Translations under genes and position numbers: made by a program | Assembly: GCF_000422905.1 (NCBI RefSeq) | Contig: NZ_KE383948.1 | Span: 62,001 to 126,000, forward strand | DNA: 64,000 bases | Reading direction: 5' to 3' | From: Paenibacillus alginolyticus DSM 5050 = NBRC 15375 | Lineage (GTDB): Bacteria; Bacillota; Bacilli; Paenibacillales; NBRC-103111 | The notes under the pieces: generated by a model | Seen by the model: only the letters and a program-made list of their open reading frames with translations | Told to the model about the DNA's origin: nothing | Databases searched by the model: none | Part shown: in pieces, positions 36,025-45,042 of the stretch | Layout: every line of letters begins with the position of its first letter | Position numbering within the stretch: the stretch's first letter is position 1

Positions 36025-36792
36025 ATGAAAATAGCAGCACAGCTTTATACAATAAGGGATTTTCTAAAAACGCCCGAGGATATTTCTATCAGTCTGAAAA
36101 AGGTTAAACAAATCGGATATCACGCCATTCAAGTTTCAGGAATAGGTCCTATCGGTAATAAGGAATTGAAAGAAATTGCAGACAGGGAGCAACTGACGAT
36201 CTGTGCGACCCATATTCCATATGCGGATTTAACCAATAACTTGGATGCTGTTATTGAGAAGCATAAGATTTGGAATTGTAAATATGTGGGATTAGGTGGT
36301 ATGCCGCCGGGAAATCGCAGCAGCAGAGAAGGATATATAACTTTCGCCAAAGAAGCATCGGACATTGGAAGAAAATTAAAACAGGCAGGATTACATTTCT
36401 TTTATCATAACCATTCTTTTGAGTTCGCGAAATTCGATGGGAAAACCGGGCTAGAAATCCTCATGGAGGAGACTGATCCAGAAGACATTGAATTCTTACT
36501 TGATCTCTACTGGGTACAATCTGGAGGAGCAGATCCAATAGAATGGATAAACAAATTGAAAGGAAGAATGAAACTCGTTCATTTGAAAGATTTTGCAGTA
36601 ACGAGTGATATGGAGCAGCGATTTGCCGAGATTGGTGAAGGTAATATGAATTACTCCCGGATTTTGGAAGCATGTAAACAAGTTGGTGTTGAATGGGCGC
36701 CGGTTGAACAAGACGACTGTTATGGTCGAAATCCATTTGACTGCTTGGCGACCAGCTTCAATTATTTGAAGAAACTTGGTTTGGATGTTTGA
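36025..36792 (+). CDS. Sugar phosphate isomerase/epimerase (TIM-barrel)
   Basis: 255 residues. AP-endonuclease-2-like TIM barrel: KIAAQLYTIRDFLKTPEDISISLKKVKQIGY, FYHNHSFEFAKF, EFLLDLYWVQSGGADP, KLVHLKDF and EIGEGNMNY carry metal-binding residues (His, Glu, Asp). Inosose isomerase, hydroxypyruvate isomerase and tagatose epimerases are in this family. The start at 36025 gives the normal MKIAAQLY beginning. It is 205 bases downstream of the transporter after a terminator, so may have its own promoter; it probably processes the imported sugar. Confidence 0.85.
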   Translation: MKIAAQLYTIRDFLKTPEDISISLKKVKQIGYHAIQVSGIGPIGNKELKEIADREQLTICATHIPYADLTNNLDAVIEKHKIWNCKYVGLGGMPPGNRSSREGYITFAKEASDIGRKLKQAGLHFFYHNHSFEFAKFDGKTGLEILMEETDPEDIEFLLDLYWVQSGGADPIEWINKLKGRMKLVHLKDFAVTSDMEQRFAEIGEGNMNYSRILEACKQVGVEWAPVEQDDCYGRNPFDCLATSFNYLKKLGLDV

Positions 36793-36835
36793 TTTTTAAG
36801 GTAGGGCAGCTTGCCGCTGAGCGACGGATCATTCA

Positions 36836-36869
36836 GGAGGATGGCATTATGCTATCCTCTCTTTTTTTT
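36836..36869 (+). terminator. Terminator of the isomerase gene
   Basis: GAGGATGGC / GCTATCCTC stem (one G-T pair) and eight T. Convergent with gerPC. Confidence 0.85.
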
Positions 36870-36887
36870 GGCAGATTATCGAAAACC

Positions 36888-37271
36888 CTAGGGGCTCTCT
36901 GAATCCTGTGAAAAAAACATGTTTTCGGCGGTATGCCCCTGATTGGTTTTCAGCTTGTCGATCATACCGTGCAACTCTTCGGTAGTTGCGGTGGACGTCA
37001 GACCGATGTTCAGCGTACCTTTCAGCTCGTTTACGTGCAGTTCCTGAATTTTGTAGGTAATATTCGGGGGCGTTGTTTGCTTTTGATCGGCCAAATAATT
37101 GTTCAGCTTCTCTTTGAGCTGGTTATCCAGATGATCCTTCAGTTGAGCCTGGAGCTGATCTTTCAATCGTTGATTTTCCGCCTCCAACTCGCATTGCTTA
37201 AACTCTAGCATGGCAATTCTTTGTTCGAATTGGCATATACAGGAGTGCAGATAAGCATGTGGATCATACAT
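36888..37271 (-). CDS. gerPC: Spore germination protein GerPC
   Basis: 127 residues from the ATG at 37271 (AAGGAGGCGG upstream): MYDPHAYLHSCICQFEQRIAMLE then a coiled-coil-like segment with LKDQLQAQLKDHL repeats. The MYDPHAYLHxC...E beginning is diagnostic for GerPC. GerP proteins are laid down in the spore coat and let germinants pass to receptors. A short B. subtilis GerPC is larger, so the C-terminus may be reduced here. Third of a gerPA-gerPB-gerPC run. Confidence 0.88.
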   Translation of the reverse strand: MYDPHAYLHSCICQFEQRIAMLEFKQCELEAENQRLKDQLQAQLKDHLDNQLKEKLNNYLADQKQTTPPNITYKIQELHVNELKGTLNIGLTSTATTEELHGMIDKLKTNQGHTAENMFFSQDSESP

Positions 37272-37319
37272 GATGCCGCCTCCTTCAGGTATGGAAAAAC
37301 TTGACTTTACAGCCACCGA

Positions 37320-37502
37320 TCATTTGGCTACAGGGTGTAGAGGCGGTATCAACTCTTCTTCCGGAACCACGGCGGCCTTCTTCTCGTTCACGCCTTCCGC
37401 AATCTCCGTCGCCCTGTTATCCGACAAAATGTTGTAGCCTATATTGAGGGAGCCCAGGTTGGCGATGGAGTTGATTTTAATATGGTTAATATAAAAGTTC
37501 AT
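37320..37502 (-). CDS. gerPB: Spore germination protein GerPB-like
   Basis: 60 residues: begins MNFYINHIKINSIANLGSLN and IGYNILSDNRATEIAEG, ending PPLHPVAK. The MNFYINQxIxIN...NS..LQIG pattern is that of GerPB, though 15-20 residues shorter than B. subtilis. TATAGGAGAG nine bases before the ATG. Fits between gerPA and gerPC. Confidence 0.8.
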   Translation of the reverse strand: MNFYINHIKINSIANLGSLNIGYNILSDNRATEIAEGVNEKKAAVVPEEELIPPLHPVAK

Positions 37503-37515
37503 AGCTTGCGCTCTC

Positions 37516-37734
37516 CTATACAAGGTTGCTGTTTCCCTGGTCGATGATATCCGGATCCAGAACGCTGTTTCGGTCCGTATTAACTGAAGATGTGGCGTCA
37601 CCGATGACAGTGTTGCCTCCGACCGCTTTGGAATTTGCCGCATTTCCGCGCAACAGGTTGTCTCCGAAATTGACGACGCCGCCAGTAGCGACTTGATTGA
37701 TATTGATGTTAAAGATGTTAAACACATTCGGCAT
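37516..37734 (-). CDS. gerPA: Spore germination protein GerPA/GerPF family
   Basis: 72 residues starting MPNVFNIFNININQVATGGV followed by VNFGDNLLRG, with GGNTVIGDATSSVNTDRNSVLDPDIIDQ. This has the NFGD and DPDxxDQ pattern of GerPA and GerPF. Called gerPA because gerPB and gerPC follow. The ATG at 37734 is preceded by AAAGGATG; one at 37743 is an alternative. Overlaps the upstream gene by 17 bases. Confidence 0.82.
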   Translation of the reverse strand: MPNVFNIFNININQVATGGVVNFGDNLLRGNAANSKAVGGNTVIGDATSSVNTDRNSVLDPDIIDQGNSNLV

Positions 37735-38119
37735 AAAGCTCATCCTTTGGGCAGTTTGACTGCGAAATATCGGTCTTATGCACGCTCGCGGCATTTGCGA
37801 TACGAAGGTTGCAATGTCTATCGACCAGCCCTTCAAGCCAAATGCTTCGAGAATTGGCATAGACGGACAAATTGCGCTTCGGCGTCGCTTTCGAGATCGG
37901 TACATTAACAATAAGATATTCCGGCATTTTATGGATTCGATAGCCGGGTTGTCCTTGCGGAAGGGCATCGGACTTTCCGGAATACCGTTTCAATTCGCCT
38001 CGGATATCGGATTCAATGAGTTCAGGCTTTTGCAGCCGCAATTGCGGATTGGACGTAATTTCCGGCGTGAAGATGTGTGTGATGCTATCCCACTGAAAAG
38101 CCGTCTTCGTCTGTTTCAT
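37718..38119 (-). CDS. Hsp20/alpha-crystallin-like spore protein (tentative)
   Basis: 133 residues. The central part MPEYLIVNVPISKATPKRNLSVYANSRSIWLEGLVD has the strand pattern of small heat-shock proteins (A/x-L-V-x-V-P...L-x-V...x-W-L-E-G). The C-terminal IxI motif is not obvious and the N-terminus is unusual, so assignment is tentative. It overlaps gerPA and is likely the first gene of the operon, so probably made during sporulation. Start at 38119 with AAAGGGAG at 10 bases; ATG at 38140 is another option. Confidence 0.55.
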   Translation of the reverse strand: MKQTKTAFQWDSITHIFTPEITSNPQLRLQKPELIESDIRGELKRYSGKSDALPQGQPGYRIHKMPEYLIVNVPISKATPKRNLSVYANSRSIWLEGLVDRHCNLRIANAASVHKTDISQSNCPKDELYAECV

Positions 38120-38234
38120 CCGATTCCCACTCCCTTTCATTCACCCTTGTGATGTAGTGTATTCATTTTCCTAGGTATCTGTGTCTCAAATTCTTGCTGG
38201 TAGTGAACGGAGCGACAAGGTCCTTTTTGACCAC

Positions 38235-38278
38235 ATAAGAAAGTATAAGTTTTCGGATCACGAAAACCGCTTTCTTAT
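38235..38278. repeat. Long imperfect hairpin with AAGTATAAGTTTT
   Basis: Outer arms ATAAGAAAG (38235-38243) and CTTTCTTAT (38270-38278), inner arms GTTTTCG (38249-38255) and CGAAAAC (38261-38267), five-base loop. Shares AAGTATAAGTTTT with 20884-20895. A 292-base gene-free stretch (38120-38411) contains it; nothing else identified there. Confidence 0.5.
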
Positions 38279-38411
38279 TGGCGATAAAACCTACCTCTAA
38301 ACGCGGTCGCTCATCTTTGAATGGCCTCGATAGAGGTTTTCTCATAATACCTGATTTTGATCCTTATTTATGCAATAATGTAATCACATGAAAGTATAAA
38401 AGGAGAAAAAC

Positions 38412-38609
38412 ATGCCAAAACAACGCAAACTGATTGAACCTTCCGATTTTGAAAGAATGCGGGTATTTCGACAGCCCATCTCGATCTTTTTACAAGGTGT
38501 ACAAATAGGGGAGGATGTAATCATTCAATCTCATGATGACGAATTAGTTGTAAGCACCACGGGAGAAAAATTCGTGAAGGCAAATTGTGATTTTCTAAGT
38601 AAAAGATAG
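38412..38609 (+). CDS. Small conserved-looking protein of unknown function
   Basis: 65 residues, MPKQRKLIEPSDFERMRVFR then QPISIFLQGVQIGEDVIIQSHDDELVVSTTGEKFVKANCDFL. Predicted mostly beta, no membrane helix or signal peptide. Excellent Shine-Dalgarno (AAAAGGAGAAAAAC-ATG), so probably a real gene. The stop is 92 bases before the hybrid kinase; could be co-transcribed. A GAAAGTATAAAAGG sequence just upstream resembles the AAAGTATAA repeats. No family recognised. Confidence 0.55.
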   Translation: MPKQRKLIEPSDFERMRVFRQPISIFLQGVQIGEDVIIQSHDDELVVSTTGEKFVKANCDFLSKR

Positions 38610-38701
38610 GGACAATTTCAGTTCACTATAACAATCATGTTATATTAAAATGGCATTATATAGTAGAAATAGGGGGTACATTGACGACTGGAGGATTTCA
38701 T

Positions 38702-40984
38702 ATGCCTAAGGTAGATTTCGATTTCGATTGCGATTCTGTTTTTCAACAAGTTTATACCTTTGCGCCAATTGCTATAGCGTTGGTGTCCATAGCTGGCACT
38801 ATCATCAAGGTCAATCCATCCTTCAATCCAACCCTTGGTTATACGGAACAAGAAGCCATCGGACTGACACTTAAGGAAATAACCCATCCGGATGATTTGA
38901 ATAAAATTAATGGACTAATCGAAGAGGTATTGCGTGGAAACTCACTATTCTATGAGTTGGAAAAGCGTTGTATTCAGAAGAACGGCAACCTTATTTGGGC
39001 ATCTGTCAGACTGTCATTGGTTCGTGATGAAAAGCAAGGAACTCCACTATACTTTATCGTTCATATCATCGATATTTCAGATAAAATAGCCACTGAACAA
39101 AAACTATTAAAGACGGAAGTACTGTATGAACTTATCTCAGAAAATGCGCAAGATATTATTACTTTAGTAAAACCTGATGGTAAAATCGAGTATTTATCGC
39201 CCTCGGTGCGTGATTTATTGGGATATGAGCCAGAAGAATTGATTGGAAAAGATAGTACGGAATTAAACCATCCTGAAGACTTAGAAAAACTAAGATCTGC
39301 CCCTTTTTCAGATAATGAAGTAGTTACGTATCGTTCACGACATAAGAATGGTACGTATATTTGGTTTGAGACTGCAATTAAACTAATTAGAGATGATCGA
39401 GGCCAACTACAGAAGGTATTAGGGATAGGCCGGGATATTACAGAGCGAAAGAAAGTAGAATTGAAGCTGCAAGAGTCGGTTGAGCGCTATACGTCTCTGA
39501 AAAAATATAACCACGATGCTATTATTTCTCTGGATGTGAAGGGCAGGATTATTAACACCAACGAAATGGCTGAACGACTGACGGGGTATAGGGTTATCGA
39601 GATGAGAGGAGAGCTTATTTCCAAATTTATTGGTGAACGAAATCTCCGAAGAATACTTTCCTATTCCATCGAAGACGTTACAACGGAAAGAAATATTAAT
39701 ATGATCAGACATAAAGATGGACATGATGTTGAAGTGTTAACAACGATAGCTCCGATCATCATAAATAAGGAAAACGTCGGGTACTATGTTATTGCGAAAG
39801 ATATGACCGAACAGAAACAACTGCTTATCGCAAAGGAAGCTGCTGAAAAGACAAATAAAGCCAAAAGTGAATTTTTAGCTATGATGAGCCATGAAATCCG
39901 AACCCCTATGAATGGGGTGATTGGCATGACCGACTTGCTGCTAACTACGACGGATTTGGATGACGAGCAAAAAGAATATGTAGAAATCATTAATAAAAGC
40001 GGGAACACGTTGATTAAGATTATTAATGATATTTTGGACTTCTCCAAAATTGAAGCAGGTAAGACGGAATTGCAAGCGCAGCTATTTGATATCAGAGACT
40101 GTATTGACGATACGCTCGCAGTATTGATGCCAAAGGCACTTGAAAGAAGGCTTGATATTCAAGTTGTCGTGATTCCGGAATTGCCTAATCGACTAATTGG
40201 TGATTATGATCGCGTTAAACAAGTTTTAATGAATCTTATTAGTAATGCGATCAAGTTCACGTATAGCGGCGGGGTGTCCATTGTGGTGGAAAATAATGGG
40301 CGTGAAAATCACAAACTCCAGCTTAAAGTTTCAATAAAAGACACCGGGATAGGTATCCCCAAGGAAAAACTCAATCAGTTGTTTAATCCCTTTTATCAAT
40401 TGGATAGTTTCATGACGCGACAAGTAGAAGGAACGGGATTGGGGTTAGCCATTAGTAAAAAAATTGTAGGGTTGATGGGCGGAGATATTTGGGTCGAAGA
40501 AACGGATGAACCTGGAGCAACTTTTGTATTTACAGGTTGGTTTAAAGAGGAGGTATCGTATCCAAACGATTCTTCTATCCAAGAAATTGTATGTGTTCAA
40601 AAACCTTTGAACATTTTAATCGCTGAAGATAACCAAATTAATCAGATCGTATTAAAGAAAATGATTGAAAAGATGGGGCATTTCACTAGCATTGTCGAAA
40701 ATGGCAATCAGGTCATTCGAGCACTCGCTTACGAATCATACGATATCATTTTTATGGACATCCAGATGCCTGCCCTGAATGGTTTTGAAACCACCAAACA
40801 GATCAATGAAACAATGCCGCCAGAGAAAATCCCTTATATTATTGCGGTGACAGCTAACGCTTTAAAAGGTGATCGTGAAAAATGTCTTGAAGCAGGAATG
40901 AACGATTACATAAGTAAACCAATCAAAAGTGAGATTATACGCAATAAGATTGAAAAGTACCAAAAATGCAAAGGCGGGAAATAA
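38702..40984 (+). CDS. Hybrid PAS-sensor histidine kinase with receiver domain
   Basis: 760 residues. Three PAS/PAC domains (about 15-125, 130-250, 255-370), then the HisKA dimerisation domain with the acceptor histidine H397 in MMSHEIRTPMNGVIGM, an HATPase domain with N and G boxes (LISNAIKF, DTGIGIP, GLGLAISKKIVGLMGG), and a C-terminal receiver with acceptor aspartate D686 in IIFMDIQMPALNGFE. No transmembrane helix, so a soluble sensor. Start ATG at 38702 with GGAGGATTTCAT; an upstream TTG at 38681 would add seven residues. Followed immediately by a metallophosphoesterase. No output partner was seen. Confidence 0.92.
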   Translation: MPKVDFDFDCDSVFQQVYTFAPIAIALVSIAGTIIKVNPSFNPTLGYTEQEAIGLTLKEITHPDDLNKINGLIEEVLRGNSLFYELEKRCIQKNGNLIWASVRLSLVRDEKQGTPLYFIVHIIDISDKIATEQKLLKTEVLYELISENAQDIITLVKPDGKIEYLSPSVRDLLGYEPEELIGKDSTELNHPEDLEKLRSAPFSDNEVVTYRSRHKNGTYIWFETAIKLIRDDRGQLQKVLGIGRDITERKKVELKLQESVERYTSLKKYNHDAIISLDVKGRIINTNEMAERLTGYRVIEMRGELISKFIGERNLRRILSYSIEDVTTERNINMIRHKDGHDVEVLTTIAPIIINKENVGYYVIAKDMTEQKQLLIAKEAAEKTNKAKSEFLAMMSHEIRTPMNGVIGMTDLLLTTTDLDDEQKEYVEIINKSGNTLIKIINDILDFSKIEAGKTELQAQLFDIRDCIDDTLAVLMPKALERRLDIQVVVIPELPNRLIGDYDRVKQVLMNLISNAIKFTYSGGVSIVVENNGRENHKLQLKVSIKDTGIGIPKEKLNQLFNPFYQLDSFMTRQVEGTGLGLAISKKIVGLMGGDIWVEETDEPGATFVFTGWFKEEVSYPNDSSIQEIVCVQKPLNILIAEDNQINQIVLKKMIEKMGHFTSIVENGNQVIRALAYESYDIIFMDIQMPALNGFETTKQINETMPPEKIPYIIAVTANALKGDREKCLEAGMNDYISKPIKSEIIRNKIEKYQKCKGGK

Positions 40985-42190
40985 ATGGAAGAGTTTATCC
41001 ATGTTGAACAACAGGACGAAAAGCCGAATATCAAATTCGTTGTCATTACAGATACTCATGTTGAAGATAAGATAGAAGGCAAATATTCGCAAAATTTTAT
41101 CCAGGCCTTACAGGATATCAGGGCAACTTCACCCGATAGTCAAGGAATTATGCATATTGGTGATATGACGAACAATGGCAAGCAATCAGAGTTTGAAACG
41201 ATGGCTCAAATTTTGAAGGATCATAAAGAGGGGCTGCCACCCTTCTATTTTACTTTAGGCAACCATGATGTCCGTTGGGCGGACTTTGATACCCAAATGT
41301 CTTATTTTACATCGAGTACGGGGATAGATAAAAAGTATTACGATTTTTGGTTGAGCGACTATCATTTTATTTTCCTAGGGACAGAGATAGGATTAAAGGA
41401 CTCTTCGTATTTATCAGAGACGCAGCTGGAATGGTTAGATCTAAAGCTTTCGGAGCACGAAGAGGCGAACAAACCGTCCTTTATTTTCGTTCATCAGCCT
41501 TTGAAACATACAGTTTCAGGGTCACAAAACAAGTTCGGGTGGCATGGTATTCGACAGGACAAAGAGCTTAAGACCATCCTTGCAAAACATCCGCAAACGA
41601 TTGTCTTTACTGGTCATACCCATTGGGAATTGGGTTCGGCCAATACAATGTACAACTCAAAGTATGCAACTATGTTTAATGCAGCCTCCACTGCCTACTT
41701 ATGGACAGATGATGATGTGGAGAAGGCAGGCTCGCAGGGATATTTCGTAGAGGTCTATGATCATAAAGTAGTCGTAAAAGGAAGGGACTTTCTCGCTAAA
41801 ACTTGGATTGAAGCTGCCGCTTACTCAGTTGCACTTCCTTCGCTTATTCCGGTAGTGGACCCTAAAGTCGATCCTGATCTGACGCTTGGTAACCCAACCA
41901 TGCAGATAGACAAACACGCTTATCGGACTCGCGATTTGATTGAAGTTACGTACACGGGGGCATTGAGAGAAGATGCTTTCGGTATTTTTCCAAGAGGAGC
42001 TTTGCCAAGTGAGATTAAACCGATTACGCCCATTGCGCACATTAAAACCAATTCGGTTAGTCAGCCGGATGGGAAAATCATATTCACTGATCTGAATCTT
42101 CCTGCGGGATCTTACGATATCATTTATTTGGGGGAGACGTTGAATACAGAGCTGGTTCGAATACCTTTTGAGGTTATTTCTGAAGATTAG
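40985..42190 (+). CDS. Calcineurin-like metallophosphoesterase with C-terminal Ig-like domain
   Basis: 401 residues. Metal-binding motifs of the family in order: ITDTHVEDK, HIGDMTNNG, TLGNHDVRWA, FVHQPL and FTGHTHWE. Residues from about 300 form a beta-sandwich-like domain. No signal peptide, so intracellular; substrate not known. The start ATG is four bases behind the stop of the hybrid kinase gene, so the pair is co-transcribed, raising the possibility that the phosphoesterase handles a signalling nucleotide. The Shine-Dalgarno AAGGCGGG is moderately good. Confidence 0.85.
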   Translation: MEEFIHVEQQDEKPNIKFVVITDTHVEDKIEGKYSQNFIQALQDIRATSPDSQGIMHIGDMTNNGKQSEFETMAQILKDHKEGLPPFYFTLGNHDVRWADFDTQMSYFTSSTGIDKKYYDFWLSDYHFIFLGTEIGLKDSSYLSETQLEWLDLKLSEHEEANKPSFIFVHQPLKHTVSGSQNKFGWHGIRQDKELKTILAKHPQTIVFTGHTHWELGSANTMYNSKYATMFNAASTAYLWTDDDVEKAGSQGYFVEVYDHKVVVKGRDFLAKTWIEAAAYSVALPSLIPVVDPKVDPDLTLGNPTMQIDKHAYRTRDLIEVTYTGALREDAFGIFPRGALPSEIKPITPIAHIKTNSVSQPDGKIIFTDLNLPAGSYDIIYLGETLNTELVRIPFEVISED

Positions 42191-42227
42191 AGGATGATTG
42201 AGTGTGAGCTAAACAATTAAAGTTCTT

Positions 42228-42260
42228 GGAATCCGGTTTGATGCCGGATTCCTTTTTTTA
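42228..42260 (+). terminator. Terminator of the kinase-phosphoesterase operon
   Basis: Perfect arms GGAATCCGG / CCGGATTCC with a 7-base loop, then TTTTTTTATC. Confidence 0.92.
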
Positions 42261-42379
42261 TCTGCTTTATTCTAGCTCCGCAAGCAAATTTGCAAGTAAA
42301 GGATTTGTTTAACAACCTGGTCCATCGAAATCTTCTCCTTTAAATTTAAGGATTTGGGTATAAACTAACTTGTTTTTAG

Positions 42380-42604
42380 TTGTTAAAGCGCAGATATAAC
42401 TTGAATGCCTCTATTTCCTTCATCAATCTGGGTGTGTCCATCGGTTCGTTAGCAGGTGGGTGGTTTATTACCGCTTCAGGCATGAAAGGGATTATATGGA
42501 GTGGCTTATTATTTATTACGTTGGCACTTCTATGTATTGGATTTAAATTTATGTACTTCAACCGAAAAGGATTGGAGGTAAATCGTGTTTCAAACAGTGC
42601 CTAA
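42380..42604 (+). pseudogene. C-terminal fragment of an MFS transporter
   Basis: In-frame peptide NASISFINLGVSIGSLAGGW FITASGMKGIIWSGLLF resembles the last two helices of DHA1 MFS proteins. The rest of the transporter (about 330 residues) is missing. No start signal. Left over from a deletion. Confidence 0.65.
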
Positions 42605-42730
42605 CTGGACAGCAAGAAATATGAAAATACGTCGTCGAATAAGAAAATATGCTATAATTCAATGAGATTTATTTCCAAATTTATGATAATAAATAAAAGC
42701 TATATCGGATAAGGGAGGAACTGGATCAAG

Positions 42731-44172
42731 ATGAAACGAACATTTATGAAAAGGGTACTTGCTAGACTAATGCTCGCAACAGTCGTGTTAGTTTCCAGTG
42801 GCTACGCGCTATTGGGCAAAGAGAATCATGCTATTGCCAGCGTACCTACACCGTCTATACTAATCTCACCTATACGAACGGTTATAATGGACACTACACC
42901 TGAAGTTATTATGCGAGCTCCAATAGGCTCAACGATCGAGATTTTTGAAGGCATAACGAAGCTTGCTTATAAAGACGGGAATGGAAATTCCAATGTAATT
43001 CTTGAATTGCCTCCACTTCGTAAAGGAGTGCACATGCTTACAGCAAAAGTCGTATCGAACAGTGAAACAAAAACTTTTTCTTTGCCTCCTATTGTTGTCG
43101 ATGATAACGAAATCTTCAATATTGAAGACATCGTACCGATTGCTTCAGACGTGGCTGACCACGAGTGGGATATGAATGGAGATGGTGTGTTTGGCCTTAA
43201 AGGGGAGATTGAATATTTACTTTCTCGAATTGAACCAAACACGATAGGATATCCAATCGATGATTTCACCGTTGTACCAACTGCTACGTCAGCCACATAC
43301 GCGACCTTTACTTTTAGCAAGCCATTTGGGGCGACAAGTGTGAAGTTGTTAAAGAAGACTGCTGCGGAAGCAACATTTATGGACGCAGGGACTCTCAGCG
43401 TCAGTGAAGCAACCTATACCGTAACCGGACTTACACCGAACACATCCTATGAATTTAAATTGATGGTAACAGGAGGACCCAAGGCAGGGGAATCGAATAG
43501 GGTCTCTGTTATGACCCCACTTATTCCATTGGTCGCCGAACCGCATCAAGCTTTGGATTTCAACGGTGCCGGCGATTATGTAGAAATCGCGAATGACATT
43601 GTTTATCATTCATCGTCGTTCACGATCGAAGCATGGGTTAAACCGAAGGATTTCAAATGGAAGACAGGAATTGTGTCCAAATATCAGGCGCACGGTGAAG
43701 ATTCCTTCACACTTCGTTTGAGTGACGGTCCGCCGACTTATCCTGATTACAATAAAATCAACTTCCAGATCGGTGATGGAATGGAGCTTGATTCAGTTAC
43801 CAACCTTGAATTAAATAAATGGTATCATTTAGCGGCTTTATACGACGGTACAACTCAAACTATGAAGCTATACATTAATGGAGTACTCGATTCCATGCGT
43901 TCTGGCGCCACTTACAAGATCAATTCGTCCTTGATTACGATTGGCGCGGATTTTTTGGAAGATCCTCGATATTTCAAAGGTCAGATCGGGAGGTCAGATT
44001 CTGGACGATGGTAAGAACAGAAGCTGAAATCCAAGAGGATATGAACAACCATATTGAATCCGAAAACCATACTGGCCTTGCAGGCTATTGGACTTTCAAC
44101 GTAGGGGCCCAGGATCAGTCCGGCAACAGCCGAAACGGAACGATTCATGGCAGACCCGTAACGATTAAGTGA
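42731..44172 (+). pseudogene. Secreted LamG (concanavalin-like) protein with a frameshift
   Basis: Signal peptide at residues 1-36, a Ca-loop DMNGDGVFGLKGEIEYLL near 150, a fibronectin-III domain (about 175-265), and a LamG domain (ALDFNGAGDYVEIANDIVY...) to the end. The frame stops early at 44012-44014. A one-base deletion near 43988-43992 (run GGG) moves to the frame EVRFWTMVRTEAEIQEDMNN...LAGYWTFN, which completes the LamG domain and stops at 44170-44172. Real inactivation or a sequencing error. Start ATG with GGGAGGAACTGG upstream. Confidence 0.8.
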
Positions 44173-44201
44173 AGACTGGTGGAGAATAAAGACGTACCAA
44201 T

Positions 44202-44233
44202 AAAGCAGGCGCTGAGCGCGACCTGCTTTTTCC
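44202..44233 (+). terminator. Terminator of the LamG gene
   Basis: AAAGCAGG / CCTGCTTT arms with inner CGC/GCG and a T-run. Supports that the LamG gene originally ended at 44172. Confidence 0.85.
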
Positions 44234-44317
44234 TTTGAAGAGGACAGGTTAATAGGTAAAGTTGTCTTCATGGAATTTCACTGTTAATATTTTTGAGCGG
44301 AATGAATTTCTACTAGT

Positions 44318-44440
44318 ATGAAAATATGCCAGCATGGATGGCATTTCCATCCTGATTATGTAGCGCTTCAATTTGAGCTGGAAGCCTTCTTTGATTCCAA
44401 CATGTTTGTATCTGTTTCAGGAATCAATGCTTCCATATAG
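44318..44440 (+). other. Unrecognised 40-codon frame in a gene-poor stretch
   Basis: Product starts MKICQHGWHFHPDYVALQFE and ends SVSGINASI. No Shine-Dalgarno, no homologue recognised. In the 44234-44517 gap, which otherwise holds nothing noticed. Probably a fragment of a lost gene. Confidence 0.25.
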
Positions 44441-44517
44441 AGTAGAATAGGATATGGGCAGCCTATTTCTCTACAGCTACAATAGGAGAAGAGATTAATA
44501 CGAAGGAGCCTTATTCA

Positions 44518-45042
44518 ATGGTACCTTACTTTCCATCAAAAGGACTAAATGGCGTACGATTTGTTTATTACACAGATATAGAAGTTAATAGTGTCGCATT
44601 AGCAGGCACTTTTAACAATTGGAATGGCGATCGAAACTATATGAACAAAAGGGAAGATGGGGAAATTCGAGCACTATAAATTTCTAATCATCTGCGAACG
44701 AACAACCCTGCATTTTGGAGAGGGGAATTAACGTTCATTCGCAATTCAGAAGAGCTGGTATTATCATACTCAAGGCAGTTCGAGGATAGTAAGTATATGA
44801 TCATAGTTAACTTGTCAAAAGATGATTTGTTCGTGCATTTTAACAATGAGGTGTTAACAGACGATGTTATTAAAGACAGTAATCATATGATCTATCGAAC
44901 AGGAAAAAACGATCGTCGAACCATTAAGGATTCATCTAAAATATGGATCGATAGTTATGAAACAATCATATATAGATTGTCCAATTTGAAAGGACTTATC
45001 AAGTTTGTTAAACGTCAGATTTCTTTAAGACTGGTGCAGTAA
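44518..45042 (+). pseudogene. GH13 glycosidase with its catalytic middle deleted
   Basis: The first part (to the TAA at 44677-44679) contains a CBM48-like beta domain with ALAGTFNNWNGDRNYM. The next part, in the same frame, has HLRTNNPAFWRGELTF and IVNLSKDDLFVHFNNEVL, like the end of a GH13 alpha-amylase/alpha-glucosidase C-terminal domain. The whole TIM barrel (about 400 residues) is missing. AAGGAGCC lies before the ATG. The end overlaps the converging MFS gene by 35 bases. Confidence 0.72.

Noticed and set aside
38163..38345. 60-codon minus-strand frame upstream of the Hsp20-like gene
   Set aside because: It runs through the hairpin repeat and has no Shine-Dalgarno.
43981..44172. Separate small gene after the LamG protein
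   Set aside because: It is the frameshifted end of the LamG domain (WTMVRTEAEIQ..., GLAGYWTFN), not a new gene.
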